Positions 8,309 to 15,392 of a stretch of DNA of 23,331 bases are shown piece by piece. A program made the position numbers and the translations under genes. The DNA comes from a virus: the IMG/VR virus record IMGVR_UViG_3300008267_001924, positions 1-23,331 of that record. One strand, given 5' to 3'. The stretch's first letter is position 1, and every line of letters begins with the position of its first letter. The notes beneath the pieces were generated by a model. It was not told the DNA's origin and did not search any database. It was given only the letters and a program-made list of their open reading frames with translations.

Positions 8309-9222
8309 TAGTTCTCGTACCCGTAGCCGCTGTCAGGAATGTTGTCGTAGCCGATGAGAACCGTACCCGGACGCGGGGCAAACGAGAGATTGGCAGCGCC
8401 CGTGTCCTGCGCGATAGCCGTCTCAAGTTCGGCGATGTAGTCGCGGAAGATGGCGGTTGTATCAAAGCCCTTCGACTCAAAATACTTGAGTTTGGTGGAC
8501 AGCACCATTACGCGGTCGGGATAAACGCAGGTGTCGTTGTCGGCAGTCAGCGAGGTCTTTGCGGTACCTGTTGCGCTCTCGGCCCATGCGTTGCTGCGGT
8601 ACTCAAAGCCGAGCAACTCCCCGGCGTTCATTCCGGGCCAAATCTGGAAATACTTGCCGAGCAAGCGATAACGGATACGGGGGCCGGTCGAGATGTAGCC
8701 CGACAGCAGCCACTCCCATTGCTGTGCGCTCTCGGGGCCGAGCATCTCCCAACGCTTCGACTTGTCCCAATGCGTGCGGTTGACGCTGCTGTAGTAGTCA
8801 GCGGGAAGCCCGTACTTGACCTTCTGGAAGGTCAGGCCACCGTCTACCTGCGCCTCGGTCGGCTCGTAGTTGATGCTGACCGTGGTTGCAGACGGTACAC
8901 CCGTGACATAGGTGGCGTTAGGGATGCCAACGCCCTGCACCTGATAGGTCGTGTCGAGCGCGGCAGTCGAGGGGATGCCGGTGATGGTGTACGACGAGGT
9001 AGACCATGTGCCGGTAGTAGAAATCGCCTCGGTGTAGAAGGTGTGCTGTTTGGTGAGTTCGCGCCAATCAGCGCGACGCATCAACTCATACCCCGAGGCG
9101 TTCATCAACGCGAGGATTTGCACTACATCTTGGTTGGGATTACCCGCCACCGTTGAGGGGATGGGCAAGCCAAGTTCAGCCGTCACCTGCTGAACCAGCG
9201 CCAACATAGTTGTAGTACCCAT
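8308..9222 (-). CDS. Tail adaptor-like (head-to-tail) protein
   Basis: 304 residues. The N-terminus is helical (ALVQQVTAELGLPIPST, then VQILALMNASGYELMRRADW), as in podovirus adaptor proteins that dock under the portal. Residues ~65-130 form a Thr/Ser-rich beta insert (STSSYTITGIPSTAALDTTY). The remainder (YYSSVNRTHWDKSKRWEML, FEYRSNAWAESATG) is a mixed fold ending in a helix with LKYFESKGFD. Position between the portal/capsid block and the candidate nozzle, plus this helix-beta-helix build, is why I call it an adaptor (T7 gp11-like). The start at 9222 has GGAG 9 bases upstream, overlapping the end of the previous gene's stop region. A general neck protein remains possible. Confidence 0.65.
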   Translation of the reverse strand: MGTTTMLALVQQVTAELGLPIPSTVAGNPNQDVVQILALMNASGYELMRRADWRELTKQHTFYTEAISTTGTWSTSSYTITGIPSTAALDTTYQVQGVGIPNATYVTGVPSATTVSINYEPTEAQVDGGLTFQKVKYGLPADYYSSVNRTHWDKSKRWEMLGPESAQQWEWLLSGYISTGPRIRYRLLGKYFQIWPGMNAGELLGFEYRSNAWAESATGTAKTSLTADNDTCVYPDRVMVLSTKLKYFESKGFDTTAIFRDYIAELETAIAQDTGAANLSFAPRPGTVLIGYDNIPDSGYGYEN

Positions 9223-9225
9223 GCG

Positions 9226-9777
9226 TTAACTCTCCACGATGGCTTCCTTCTTCGGGCGACCAGCAGGCTTACGCGCCAAGAGCGAAGCCATCTGTGCCTG
9301 AAGTTCAGCCAATTGCTTTTTGGTTTCGTCCAACTGGTTCTCTGTCTCGGAGCGATTGCGCCGATTGAGGAACGCCTTTGCCTTTTCACGCAGACCGGGG
9401 CCGCCCATGCCGATGCGCTGCAACTGCGCGTCAGATGCGGCTGCAATCTGCTCTACGGTCTGGAACTTGAGGATGCGAAGTTCCTCGATATGTCCACGGG
9501 TAATGTCGCCGTTGCCTTCAGCAAACCAGATGTCAAGCGAGGTTCCAACTGCGGGTGCGTCTTGCTCGTTCTGCTTCATCTGGAAGTACAGATACTGACG
9601 CGGAAACCGCTTCTTGTGGTCTTCCGTCATCGGCTGCTCGATGATGGTCGTCTTGTCGCCGGGGATGTTGATGCGAACGAACGGCTTACCGTCCCACTTC
9701 GGGTCTACTTCTTTTGCAAGGTAGAACTCAACCTGAAGTTGCTCATCGGCGTTGTAGATGTCGCTGTCTAAAGGCAT
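9226..9777 (-). CDS. Conserved-type phage protein with HhH-like segment, coiled coil and AT-hook
   Basis: 183 residues. Residues 1-105 are a mixed alpha/beta region (VQVEFYLAKEV-like start, RFPRQYLYFQMKQNEQD) with no recognised fold. Residues ~110-135 (EQIAAASDAQLQRIGMGGPG) resemble a helix-hairpin-helix, usually a nonspecific DNA contact. Residues ~140-168 (SETENQLDETKKQLAELQAQ) form a short coiled coil. The C-terminus contains ARKPAGRPKKE, a classic AT-hook core (GRP flanked by Lys/Arg). Both elements suggest contact with DNA, perhaps at the neck or in the capsid interior. A clear ribosome site (AGGAG) precedes the ATG at 9777. DNA binding is inferred from motifs only, and the role in the particle is unknown. 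Confidence 0.66.
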   Translation of the reverse strand: MPLDSDIYNADEQLQVEFYLAKEVDPKWDGKPFVRINIPGDKTTIIEQPMTEDHKKRFPRQYLYFQMKQNEQDAPAVGTSLDIWFAEGNGDITRGHIEELRILKFQTVEQIAAASDAQLQRIGMGGPGLREKAKAFLNRRNRSETENQLDETKKQLAELQAQMASLLARKPAGRPKKEAIVES

Positions 9778-9809
9778 CGTCGTTTACTCCTGTGGGGAGG
9801 GTGGGAAAA

Positions 9810-10637
9810 TCACAAGTTGTTTACTTGCGTTAAGGTAGCAATAACTGACGGAATCGCAGGCCAGACGCTTGTGGCGCTGGCCGCAAGGATTCTAACGCTG
9901 GTATCGTCTGTTGCCCACATCAATTCTACATATTGGGTGGGTTCTAACTGGATGATGAAGTTCCACGCCGCAACCGTTCTGGCAGCGGTTCCTTGAATGG
10001 CTATCGTGGTGGCTGTGTTCGGGACATTGGTTCCGTTCTTCCGAAGCCAGATGTAGATGTTCCCAGCGCCGCCAGAAGTCTTGTCCAATTGCGCCGAGAA
10101 TTGCACATTGTAGACACCTTGGAAGTCTGCAACGAGGCGCGAGGTAGGCGAACCGATAGACACGCCGTTGCTGCTGTCGGTGGTGTTAAACACCATGCCG
10201 TAGGCGGTATCAATCGACGCTGCTGTTTGCGTGGTGGTGTCTGAAAAAGCCCCAAAGTGCAGGATGGGGACAGCGCGACCGAAGCCTTGCAGTTCTTCCC
10301 ACAGCGAGTTGCTTACGGCAAAGAACATCCCAGAGCAATCGGGGCTAATCGTGCCGAAGCCTGCATTGTTGATGCTGCTGTTTGCGTCATACGGGTAAAC
10401 CGTGATGGGGTTAGCCGTGCTGTTCTTGACGATGACGGTTGCACCCGCCTCGGTCTGCGGCAGCCTTACGCCCGTGCCAACCGCTGCGCTGTTCACATTG
10501 GTGTAAACATAGGTTATCTGCGTAGCGTTACCCGCAGATGTTCCGGCTGCGGTCGCGGTAGAAACACCATCGCCGCAGATGGACACGGTAGCCAGCGAGT
10601 TAACACCGGCTCCTAGCACCCTGCTCGGGATAGCCAT
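9810..10637 (-). CDS. Virion protein with C-terminal C1q-like jelly roll
   Basis: 275 residues. The N-terminal third (IPSRVLGAGVNSLATVSICG, then VRLPQTEAGATVIVKNS) is a beta-structured region seen in phage surface proteins. The C-terminal part (~150-270) has the C1q/TNF-like jelly-roll pattern: FQGVYNVQFSAQLDK, a strand with IYIWLRKNGTNVPNT, then WNFIIQLEPTQYVELMW. C1q-like domains in phages form trimeric, exposed knobs that bind surface sugars or other ligands. I infer a decoration or receptor-contact protein on the particle. It is coupled to the upstream DUF115-type gene by TGATG. No signal peptide. The N-terminal match is by impression; the C-terminal jelly roll is the stronger call. Confidence 0.64.
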   Translation of the reverse strand: MAIPSRVLGAGVNSLATVSICGDGVSTATAAGTSAGNATQITYVYTNVNSAAVGTGVRLPQTEAGATVIVKNSTANPITVYPYDANSSINNAGFGTISPDCSGMFFAVSNSLWEELQGFGRAVPILHFGAFSDTTTQTAASIDTAYGMVFNTTDSSNGVSIGSPTSRLVADFQGVYNVQFSAQLDKTSGGAGNIYIWLRKNGTNVPNTATTIAIQGTAARTVAAWNFIIQLEPTQYVELMWATDDTSVRILAASATSVWPAIPSVIATLTQVNNL

Positions 10638-11410
10638 CAGGCCACCATGTCGAGCGCGTGGCGCTCCTTGATGATGGCGGCAATGAGGCCGGGGCCAACC
10701 GCCTCCACGGTGATGTCAGGCATCACGCTGTAAATCATCTGGAATTCGTTAGCCTGCTGCGCCATCGCAGCATTGCAGGTGAACTTGCGTTTCTCAACGC
10801 CTACATACACATCCATCGTCGGGCCGGTCATTTCGCCCGTAAACCGCTTGATGCCATCGGCACGGTTGCAACTGTCGTATCCGTACAACACAAACTTGCG
10901 GAACCCGAAAAGGTATCCGATGTTGATGGCACGCATACCCGAGGTCGTGCCGCCGCCAACTGCAAGTTTGCCTGCGCCAAGCGCCTTGAACTCCGGGCCT
11001 TCCGTCCATGAGTGCCACAGCACAACCTTGCGCTCTTTCAGCGTGTCAAAGGTGGCGGGAGGGCAGCGGGAGGCAACGAGATAGGTCGTGTGCGCGTTAT
11101 GGCGCTGTATACCGCTTGTACGGTCACGCGGGTCGAGGTTAACCCACAGGTCAGGCTCGATGCCGTTCTCGCACAGGAAGTCGTGTGCGGCCTTTACAGC
11201 GACGATGGGGCGACCAGCCTTCCGGTGCGCCCTGATTTCTTCTACATAGTCGGGCATTGACCACCCACTCGCTACACACACGAATGTTCCATCGTGGGTG
11301 AAGAGAGCGGGGGCCAATTCTGGCAACCCACGGGCAAGCGACGAGCGAATGTTGGAACAGAGTTCCTCCGGTTCGCCAGCCGCCTGCACCGTGAGTTCCA
11401 GTTTTCGCAT
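10637..11410 (-). CDS. DUF115 / MptE-like Rossmann-fold protein
   Basis: 257 residues, close to a lone DUF115 domain. The family includes archaeal 6-hydroxymethylpterin pyrophosphokinase MptE and the sugar-transferring flagellin Maf proteins. Visible: a first strand with FVCVASGWSMPDYVEEI (~43-59, in place of the usual Gly-x-Gly-Pro-Ser), IVAVKAAHDFLCENGIEPD (~69-87), WVNLDPRD (~89-96), and a Gly loop then helix GGGTTSGMRAINIGYLFGF (~152-170) followed by FVLYGYDSC (~173-181). This order of motifs is characteristic. In a phage virion operon such a protein could modify a virion or host glycan; that is inference. It lies between the capsid decoration-like gene and the C1q-like gene and overlaps the latter by one base. 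No unusual codon use noted. Confidence 0.72.
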   Translation of the reverse strand: MRKLELTVQAAGEPEELCSNIRSSLARGLPELAPALFTHDGTFVCVASGWSMPDYVEEIRAHRKAGRPIVAVKAAHDFLCENGIEPDLWVNLDPRDRTSGIQRHNAHTTYLVASRCPPATFDTLKERKVVLWHSWTEGPEFKALGAGKLAVGGGTTSGMRAINIGYLFGFRKFVLYGYDSCNRADGIKRFTGEMTGPTMDVYVGVEKRKFTCNAAMAQQANEFQMIYSVMPDITVEAVGPGLIAAIIKERHALDMVA

Positions 11411-11412
11411 GA

Positions 11413-11895
11413 TTACGGAGTGGCGTTAGCCGGAACCGGAATAACCATGCTGTACGCCGCCACAGCCGTCATGGCCGAGGTAGCCGAGGCAGTCACTTCC
11501 GTGACCACGCCAGCGACCAGAGCGCCCGACACGGTGGCATCGTCCAACCGCCCTTCGGTGCTGGTGGTGTAGAGGGCAACTGCCGGGAGGCAGGAAGCCG
11601 ACACATTCACCCGCACCTTGCCGCCGAGATGCACCCAGCCGTAGTAGCCGGAGGCAATTGACACCTGCGCGAAGCCGACACGCTTGGTGTCAGCAACACG
11701 GGCGGTGGTGGCGTTCAGAGCGATGTTGGTGTTGGGGATAGCGACGGCGTTGTACTGCGCGATGGCCGAAGCCGCCTGCACATACACAGCCATGCCACCG
11801 TCGTCGAGCGTCACAACCGTGCCGGGATTGATGGCAGCAGTTGAGTCGGTCGAGCCGAGGGCGGGATACGCAAAACCATTTACGATAACAGCCAT
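11413..11895 (-). CDS. Small capsid-associated (decoration-like) protein
   Basis: 160 residues, rich in Ala, Val, Thr and Ser, all short beta strands: VVTLDDGGMAVYVQAASAI, then IASGYYGWVHLGGKVRVNV. No cysteine pair, membrane segment or catalytic motif. It directly follows the major capsid gene (14 bases after its stop), where phages commonly encode head decoration or stabilising proteins; a DUF2190-like spike is a close comparison (the strand containing GYYGWVHLGGKV fits). The start at 11895 has GGGGA 7 bases upstream. The role is inferred from position and composition, and it could also be a minor head protein. Confidence 0.66.
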   Translation of the reverse strand: MAVIVNGFAYPALGSTDSTAAINPGTVVTLDDGGMAVYVQAASAIAQYNAVAIPNTNIALNATTARVADTKRVGFAQVSIASGYYGWVHLGGKVRVNVSASCLPAVALYTTSTEGRLDDATVSGALVAGVVTEVTASATSAMTAVAAYSMVIPVPANATP

Positions 11896-11909
11896 TTTTG
11901 TATCCCCTA

Positions 11910-13418
11910 TCAGTTAATCAACACGCCGCAGAACTGCGGGCCGGAGGAGGTAAGGTTACCCGCCCAGCCAATCAGTTTCACAATCATTCTGTTACTTCGC
12001 CTTTCGGCTACTGACCACCCTTTCGGATGGCGGGGCAACCTCTTCGGGTCACCCTCTGCGGCTTCTTTGGTTATACCGCAGTTCAGACTATCGCATGACA
12101 AGCCTTTTTCGCTTGTCCCCTCTCACTTAGTCGTTCAGCCTGCTTTCGCTTGGCCCCTGTTACCCGCTTCCGGGCTTCCAAGTCAATCAGAGAGGGTTTA
12201 TAGACGCCATTAGTGAATCGTAGGTTTAGCGTCTTGGTTGACAGCCTGACGGTCGCCGCCAATCGGGACAAAGTTTCTGTCCTTGTGGGGGCGGAACATC
12301 AGGTACTTGGTGTTGAGGAACCACATGTGGTTCGCGTTACCGACACCGCCGTTATACGACGACGAGCCGATACCACCGTCAAGCACCACATCCGAAGCCA
12401 TGCCAGCGCCGAAATACTTCAGCGAAGCAAAGCCAGCACCAGCCATGCCCGAACCGGAGTCCGTGATGCGCTGGATAGCCTGCAACGACTGCAAGTAGAA
12501 CTTGTAGTAGTTGTTGTCGGCAACGATGAGGTCAGGCTTGTCGGTACCGCGAATCAACTGCACCGCAACCGCATCCATGTAACCTTGGATGTTGCTGCTG
12601 GTCACAGCGCCCGTGCCGTCGCCAGTCGCCGAGAAGGCAACCGAACGCCAGAACTGCCACACCTGACGGTTGATGCCGCCGTAGGTGCCGGTGGACGGGC
12701 TGTCAGGCACAGCGGCAGCAAGACCCGTGAGGTTCTTACCCGCGTTGCCGGTGCCGTCACCGTACAGGTCACCGCTGATACGGTTCGCCAGTTGCGCCTC
12801 GGCAACCTCCATACGACCGTCGAGCAGGTCGATGATGGCTTCCTTACCCGAGTTCTGAATCATCTCCAGACCCGAGATGGACACAGCAGACGCCTGAACT
12901 GCGCCGCACTACCAAATGTTCACAAGGTTTCGTTACTTCCTTGCCGCCCTTTCGGACTGCTGCATATTTCTATGCAGAGCAGACTATCTCACAACCCTTT
13001 CGGGTTCTTTGCACTTCGAGCCACTTGGCCCTACGAGGAGTCACCCTCTAGTCGTTACGCCTTCCCTTTCGGGCTTGGCTCGGTGTTGCCTTCAACTAAA
13101 TGGTCAGGGTTCCACCGAATTCACAAAGTTCATTCAATGCAAATTGCTTTGCAAGGCCACTAGTATGTCAATGGGACTATTCTGACCGACATTCAATACC
13201 TCGTACCCAGAGTACGAATTTGTATTATTTGTCGTTGTATCATTGTACATGATTTCCTGAAGGATGGTTGAACCGCCCGAGAATGTCTTCACATTCCCGC
13301 GCTCCTTCAGGCGACGAAGCAACGCATTGTTGTTCGTGACATTATCCGCGAGTTCACCGCTACGGCTTTGGATGTTAGTGGCGATGATATCGCTGATACT
13401 GGAATTGGCATAAGCCAT
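11910..13418 (-). CDS. Major capsid protein, split by two group I introns; frame break in exon 2
   Basis: HK97-type coat protein in three exons: 13171-13418 (MAYANSSISDIIATN... to SP plus two bases of the next codon), 12228-12911 (SISGLEMIQNSGKEAIIDLL... to VNQDA) and 11910-11984 (IVKLIGWAGNLT to the stop). Without splicing, exon 1 runs into a stop at 13134-13136 and exon 2 at 12210. Splicing intron 2 joins NQDA to IVKLIGWAGN in frame, a natural coat C-terminus. Splicing intron 1 joins SPI to SAAQF, which fits the coat family as I remember it. After TTC at 12896 the frame must move by one base (net 1 or 10 bases missing) to reach QASAVSISGLEM. Spliced length is about 335-338 residues. AGGAG lies 7 bases before the ATG. 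Scaffold is upstream and a decoration-like gene downstream. Coat identity is strong; the exon 2 lesion is unexplained. Confidence 0.88.
11985..12227 (-). ncRNA. Group I intron 2 in the major capsid gene (243 nt, no ORF)
   Basis: Read on the minus strand. P1 is a 7-bp helix between exon AGACGCU and guide GGCGUCU, with the last exon U opposite G. P3: CCCUCUC with GAGAGGG. P5: GCCCG/CGGGU. P6: GGCC/GGCU with a GC-GAAA-GC arm. P7: GACUA with UAGUC. P8: GACAAGC/GCUUGUC. P9: CUGCGG/CCGCAG, followed by two GAAA-capped arms (CCAUCC/GGGUGG and GCC/GGC). P10: exon AUUG with UAAU. P4 (CUUG/CAGG) is the weakest helix. The terminal G is at 11985. Splicing restores the capsid frame exactly (GAC GCT joined to ATT GTG). 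Unlike intron 1 there is no pair of hairpins between P7 and P3'. It contains no ORF, so any mobility would need an endonuclease supplied from elsewhere. Confidence 0.87.
12912..13170 (-). ncRNA. Group I intron 1 in the major capsid gene (259 nt, no ORF)
   Basis: Read on the minus strand. P1: exon CCAU pairs with GUGG, with the exon's last U opposite G (U-G wobble) and the first intron U opposite A. P2: UGCAAA/UUUGCA with GCAA loop. P3: CUUUGUG with UGCAAAG. P4: CGGUG/CACCG. P6: GCC/GGC, with a CCC-GAAA-GGG arm. P7: GACUA (13041-13050 region) with UAGUC (12980-12990 region). Between P7 and P3' there are two extra hairpins (GAGG/CCUC and GGGCC/GGCUC), a group IA-like feature. P8: AACCC-GAAA-GGGUU. 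P9: CUGCAUA-GAAA-UAUGCAG. P10: the exon start UAGU pairs with ACUA next to the guide sequence, which sets the 3' splice after the terminal G at 12912. All required core helices are present. No homing endonuclease is encoded. Confidence 0.88.
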
Positions 13419-13441
13419 TTCAATACTCCTATATCAGTTAA

Positions 13442-14398
13442 TTACAACCGCGAACTGGATTCATCAAACGCTTCCTCCAGCATTGCGCGGCGACTATGCG
13501 CCTTGGGAGCCGTGTTGATTCCGGGTGTGGAACCTCTGACGCTAACCGCAGCAGCCCGAGCAGCCTTCGCCGCTCGGTCTTTCACTTGCGCTTGACGCTG
13601 CACAACCTCTGCCTGTCGGGCCGATTGCACTTTGTCAAACAAATCCGAATCCAACCGAATGGCCTTCTCGTAAGCATCGTCCAGCGTTTCAGCCACCCCG
13701 GATTGGAGCAACTGAATCATCGTCGGACGCGCTTCTTCAAAGTGTTCGGCTGTCATCGAAAAACTGTTGATTTCGTTCAGCAGGGTCTGGTTCTCTGCCA
13801 TCTCCTGCTGCTGTTTCCATCCCATGACCTCGCCGCGAACGGTGTTCAGTTCGTTCTGCAACTGGTACACCATCGGGTCAACCGAGGGTTGGGCGACCTG
13901 CTGACCGCCCTGCATGGCTTGGTTAAGGTTGATGCCGTAAGACGCAGCCAACTGCGTCAGGTACGCCATCTTCTGTTGTGGGGGGCTGTTACGCAGCGTG
14001 TAGTCGGCCTGCGCGAGAGCGGCAACCGCCTGCTCGGGCTTCATCCCTAGACCTTGGATGGTCGGCAGGTACGGCTCCAACGCCTGATTCATCGCATCGG
14101 CAAACTGCGCCTTGGAAAGCAGCGGCTCTACACCGCGCTTCATCTGCTCTTCGCGTTGCCAAGCGTATTCCTGAATCTTGGGGTCAGCCTTTGACCAATA
14201 TTCGTGGTATTCCTTCTTCCACGAAGCCGGGGGCTTGCGCCATACGGGTTCGTCGGCAGGGTCAACAGCCTGCTCTTCGGCCTGCTTCTCGGCGTACCGG
14301 CCTACCTCGTCTCTCGGCTGCGCTTCGGCGCTCTGCTCAAACTGCTGCTCCAGCAATTCCTTGCGGTCGAGCGTTTCTGCCTGTGGGGCTTGTTCCAT
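13442..14398 (-). CDS. Scaffolding protein
   Basis: 318 residues, almost all charged helix rich in Gln, Glu and Ala, with no cysteine: a dimeric, extended scaffold. The N-terminal ~60 residues are acidic and flexible (EAQPRDEVGRYAEKQAEEQA). The middle carries helical stretches (MKPEQAVAALAQADYTLR, then QLQNELNTVRGEVMGWKQQQ). The C-terminus is basic with PGINTAPKAHSRRAM, the kind of short capsid-binding tail that scaffolds use to dock on the inside of the coat. It sits directly upstream of the major capsid gene, 23 bases from its start, which is the standard place. Its own start is coupled by TAATG to the upstream gene. Role: it guides procapsid assembly and is lost before or during DNA packaging. 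Confidence 0.84.
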   Translation of the reverse strand: MEQAPQAETLDRKELLEQQFEQSAEAQPRDEVGRYAEKQAEEQAVDPADEPVWRKPPASWKKEYHEYWSKADPKIQEYAWQREEQMKRGVEPLLSKAQFADAMNQALEPYLPTIQGLGMKPEQAVAALAQADYTLRNSPPQQKMAYLTQLAASYGINLNQAMQGGQQVAQPSVDPMVYQLQNELNTVRGEVMGWKQQQEMAENQTLLNEINSFSMTAEHFEEARPTMIQLLQSGVAETLDDAYEKAIRLDSDLFDKVQSARQAEVVQRQAQVKDRAAKAARAAAVSVRGSTPGINTAPKAHSRRAMLEEAFDESSSRL

Positions 14399-14745
14399 TA
14401 CCGTCTCCTGTGGGGGTCGTGGGTAAATCGGACTTCATCGCGCAACCGCGACAACAACCGATTAGCATCCGAATGGGTCATGTTCGCCAACTGGTGACGC
14501 AACACATCCACTCGATTGCTTTTCGGCTTCTCTTTATTGACAAACTTGGTCGGGTCTTCGTTACCGACCTCAATGCAACCGTTAGCCTTGAGGTGCCGAC
14601 GGTGCTGCGAACGCGAGGTAATCATGCGTCCGTCAATCATGGACTTGTACGGCGCGATGTCGGGAAGGATGTAGTGATGTCGCCCACGCTCATCGCGCTT
14701 GCGCTCTACAAACTCGCCATCGACCATCACATAAGTTCGTTTCAT
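14398..14745 (-). CDS. Conserved-type phage protein near scaffold, function unknown
   Basis: 115 residues. The N-terminal half reads YVMVDGEFVERKRDERGR then YILPDIAPYKSMIDGRMITS and RSQHRRHLKANGCIEVGNED; an 'SxIDG..I.SR' stretch followed by a His/Asn/Gly end is a pattern I associate with small podovirus proteins next to the scaffold gene. The C-terminal half is helical and basic (VDVLRHQLANMTHSDANRLL). No cysteines, so no zinc finger. It overlaps both neighbours by a few bases (ATGA and TAATG junctions), arguing for tightly coupled translation. No function is supported; a capsid-assembly accessory role is only suggested by location. Confidence 0.68.
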   Translation of the reverse strand: MKRTYVMVDGEFVERKRDERGRHHYILPDIAPYKSMIDGRMITSRSQHRRHLKANGCIEVGNEDPTKFVNKEKPKSNRVDVLRHQLANMTHSDANRLLSRLRDEVRFTHDPHRRR

Positions 14746-15386
14746 AGCAGCAACAATACTTCTTCGTCGTCCATCTCTTGATGCTCTCGCATCAACCTTT
14801 CCACTCGGTCAAGGTCGCCTAACAAGGCATCCCAGTTAACCGTGGGTTGCTCAATGTTAACAGTTAAATGCGGTTCAACAATCCTCTCTGCAACTTCTGG
14901 TCGTGTCTCATGCAGTTGTTCGTAAACCGAGATTAACTCTTGCTTGCGCCTTTCGCGCTTCGCTTGGTCTTCTTCCCAATTTTTCTTACGCTTTTTGTCG
15001 CCTTCGTGCGAGTCGTCGAGGACGATGATTGGCTGGACAGAGGCGGTGAGGGTTCCGGTTGCTCCGGTCGCTTCCACACCGGTAAGCGCAGCCTCTCCTT
15101 GAAGGTCGAGAGAACCTGTTTGACCAGATGCTCCCACACCGGAAAGGGCAACCTCGACCGAATCGGTTTCATCTCCAACGACTCCAACGGCGCTGACACC
15201 CGTAAGGCCCGCCGTAATGCTTGCTCCGAGGCTTCCCGTCTCGCCTGTAGCAGAATTGCCCGAGAGCGTGACGCTTTGCTGGGTGCCGAGGTTACCAACG
15301 CCACCGGTTCCGGTGACGCTTGTGACCGGGAGGCTGTCCCATTGCGCGTCATCCCATGTACCTGTGTTCCACGGCCCCTTCGCCAC
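14742..15386 (-). CDS. Repeat protein: ~20-residue Gly/Thr-rich repeats plus charged C-terminus
   Basis: 214 residues. The N-terminus is WNTGTWDDAQWDSLP, a Trp-rich opening seen on phage structural proteins. Residues ~37-117 hold about four imperfect repeats of roughly 20 residues centred on L(S/T)GxxAxGxxGSL, for example LSGNSATGETGSL, LSGVGASGQTGSL and LTGVEATGATGTL, giving a short beta-strand array. The C-terminal ~85 residues are highly charged helix (DKKRKKNWEEDQAKRERRKQ) ending in EEVLLLL. The start is a GTG at 15386; no other in-frame start fits better. The build suggests an exposed fibre or spike that attaches by its C-terminus. The repeats differ enough to be old. Confidence 0.64.
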   Translation of the reverse strand: MAKGPWNTGTWDDAQWDSLPVTSVTGTGGVGNLGTQQSVTLSGNSATGETGSLGASITAGLTGVSAVGVVGDETDSVEVALSGVGASGQTGSLDLQGEAALTGVEATGATGTLTASVQPIIVLDDSHEGDKKRKKNWEEDQAKRERRKQELISVYEQLHETRPEVAERIVEPHLTVNIEQPTVNWDALLGDLDRVERLMREHQEMDDEEVLLLL

Positions 15387-15392
15387 GACTCA

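Noticed and set aside
8227-9156. A 309-residue plus-strand open frame
   Set aside because: Antisense to the adaptor gene, no ribosome site, no domain.
12210-12884. A separate 224-residue gene starting at a GTG
   Set aside because: This is capsid exon 2. The start is internal to a conserved helix, there is no ribosome site, and the end is intron sequence read in frame.
12213-13163. A 316-residue plus-strand open frame across the capsid region
   Set aside because: It runs antisense through exon 2 and intron 1, has no ribosome site and no recognisable domain.
12912-13170. Splicing intron 1 after CCCATT and after GGTAG, which would keep the capsid frame open without a lesion
   Set aside because: It puts the last exon U opposite A instead of G in P1, leaves no P10 for the 3' exon and gives SPI-CGAVQ, which is less like the coat family than SPI-SAAQF. 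Kept as the alternative if a virion peptide supports it.
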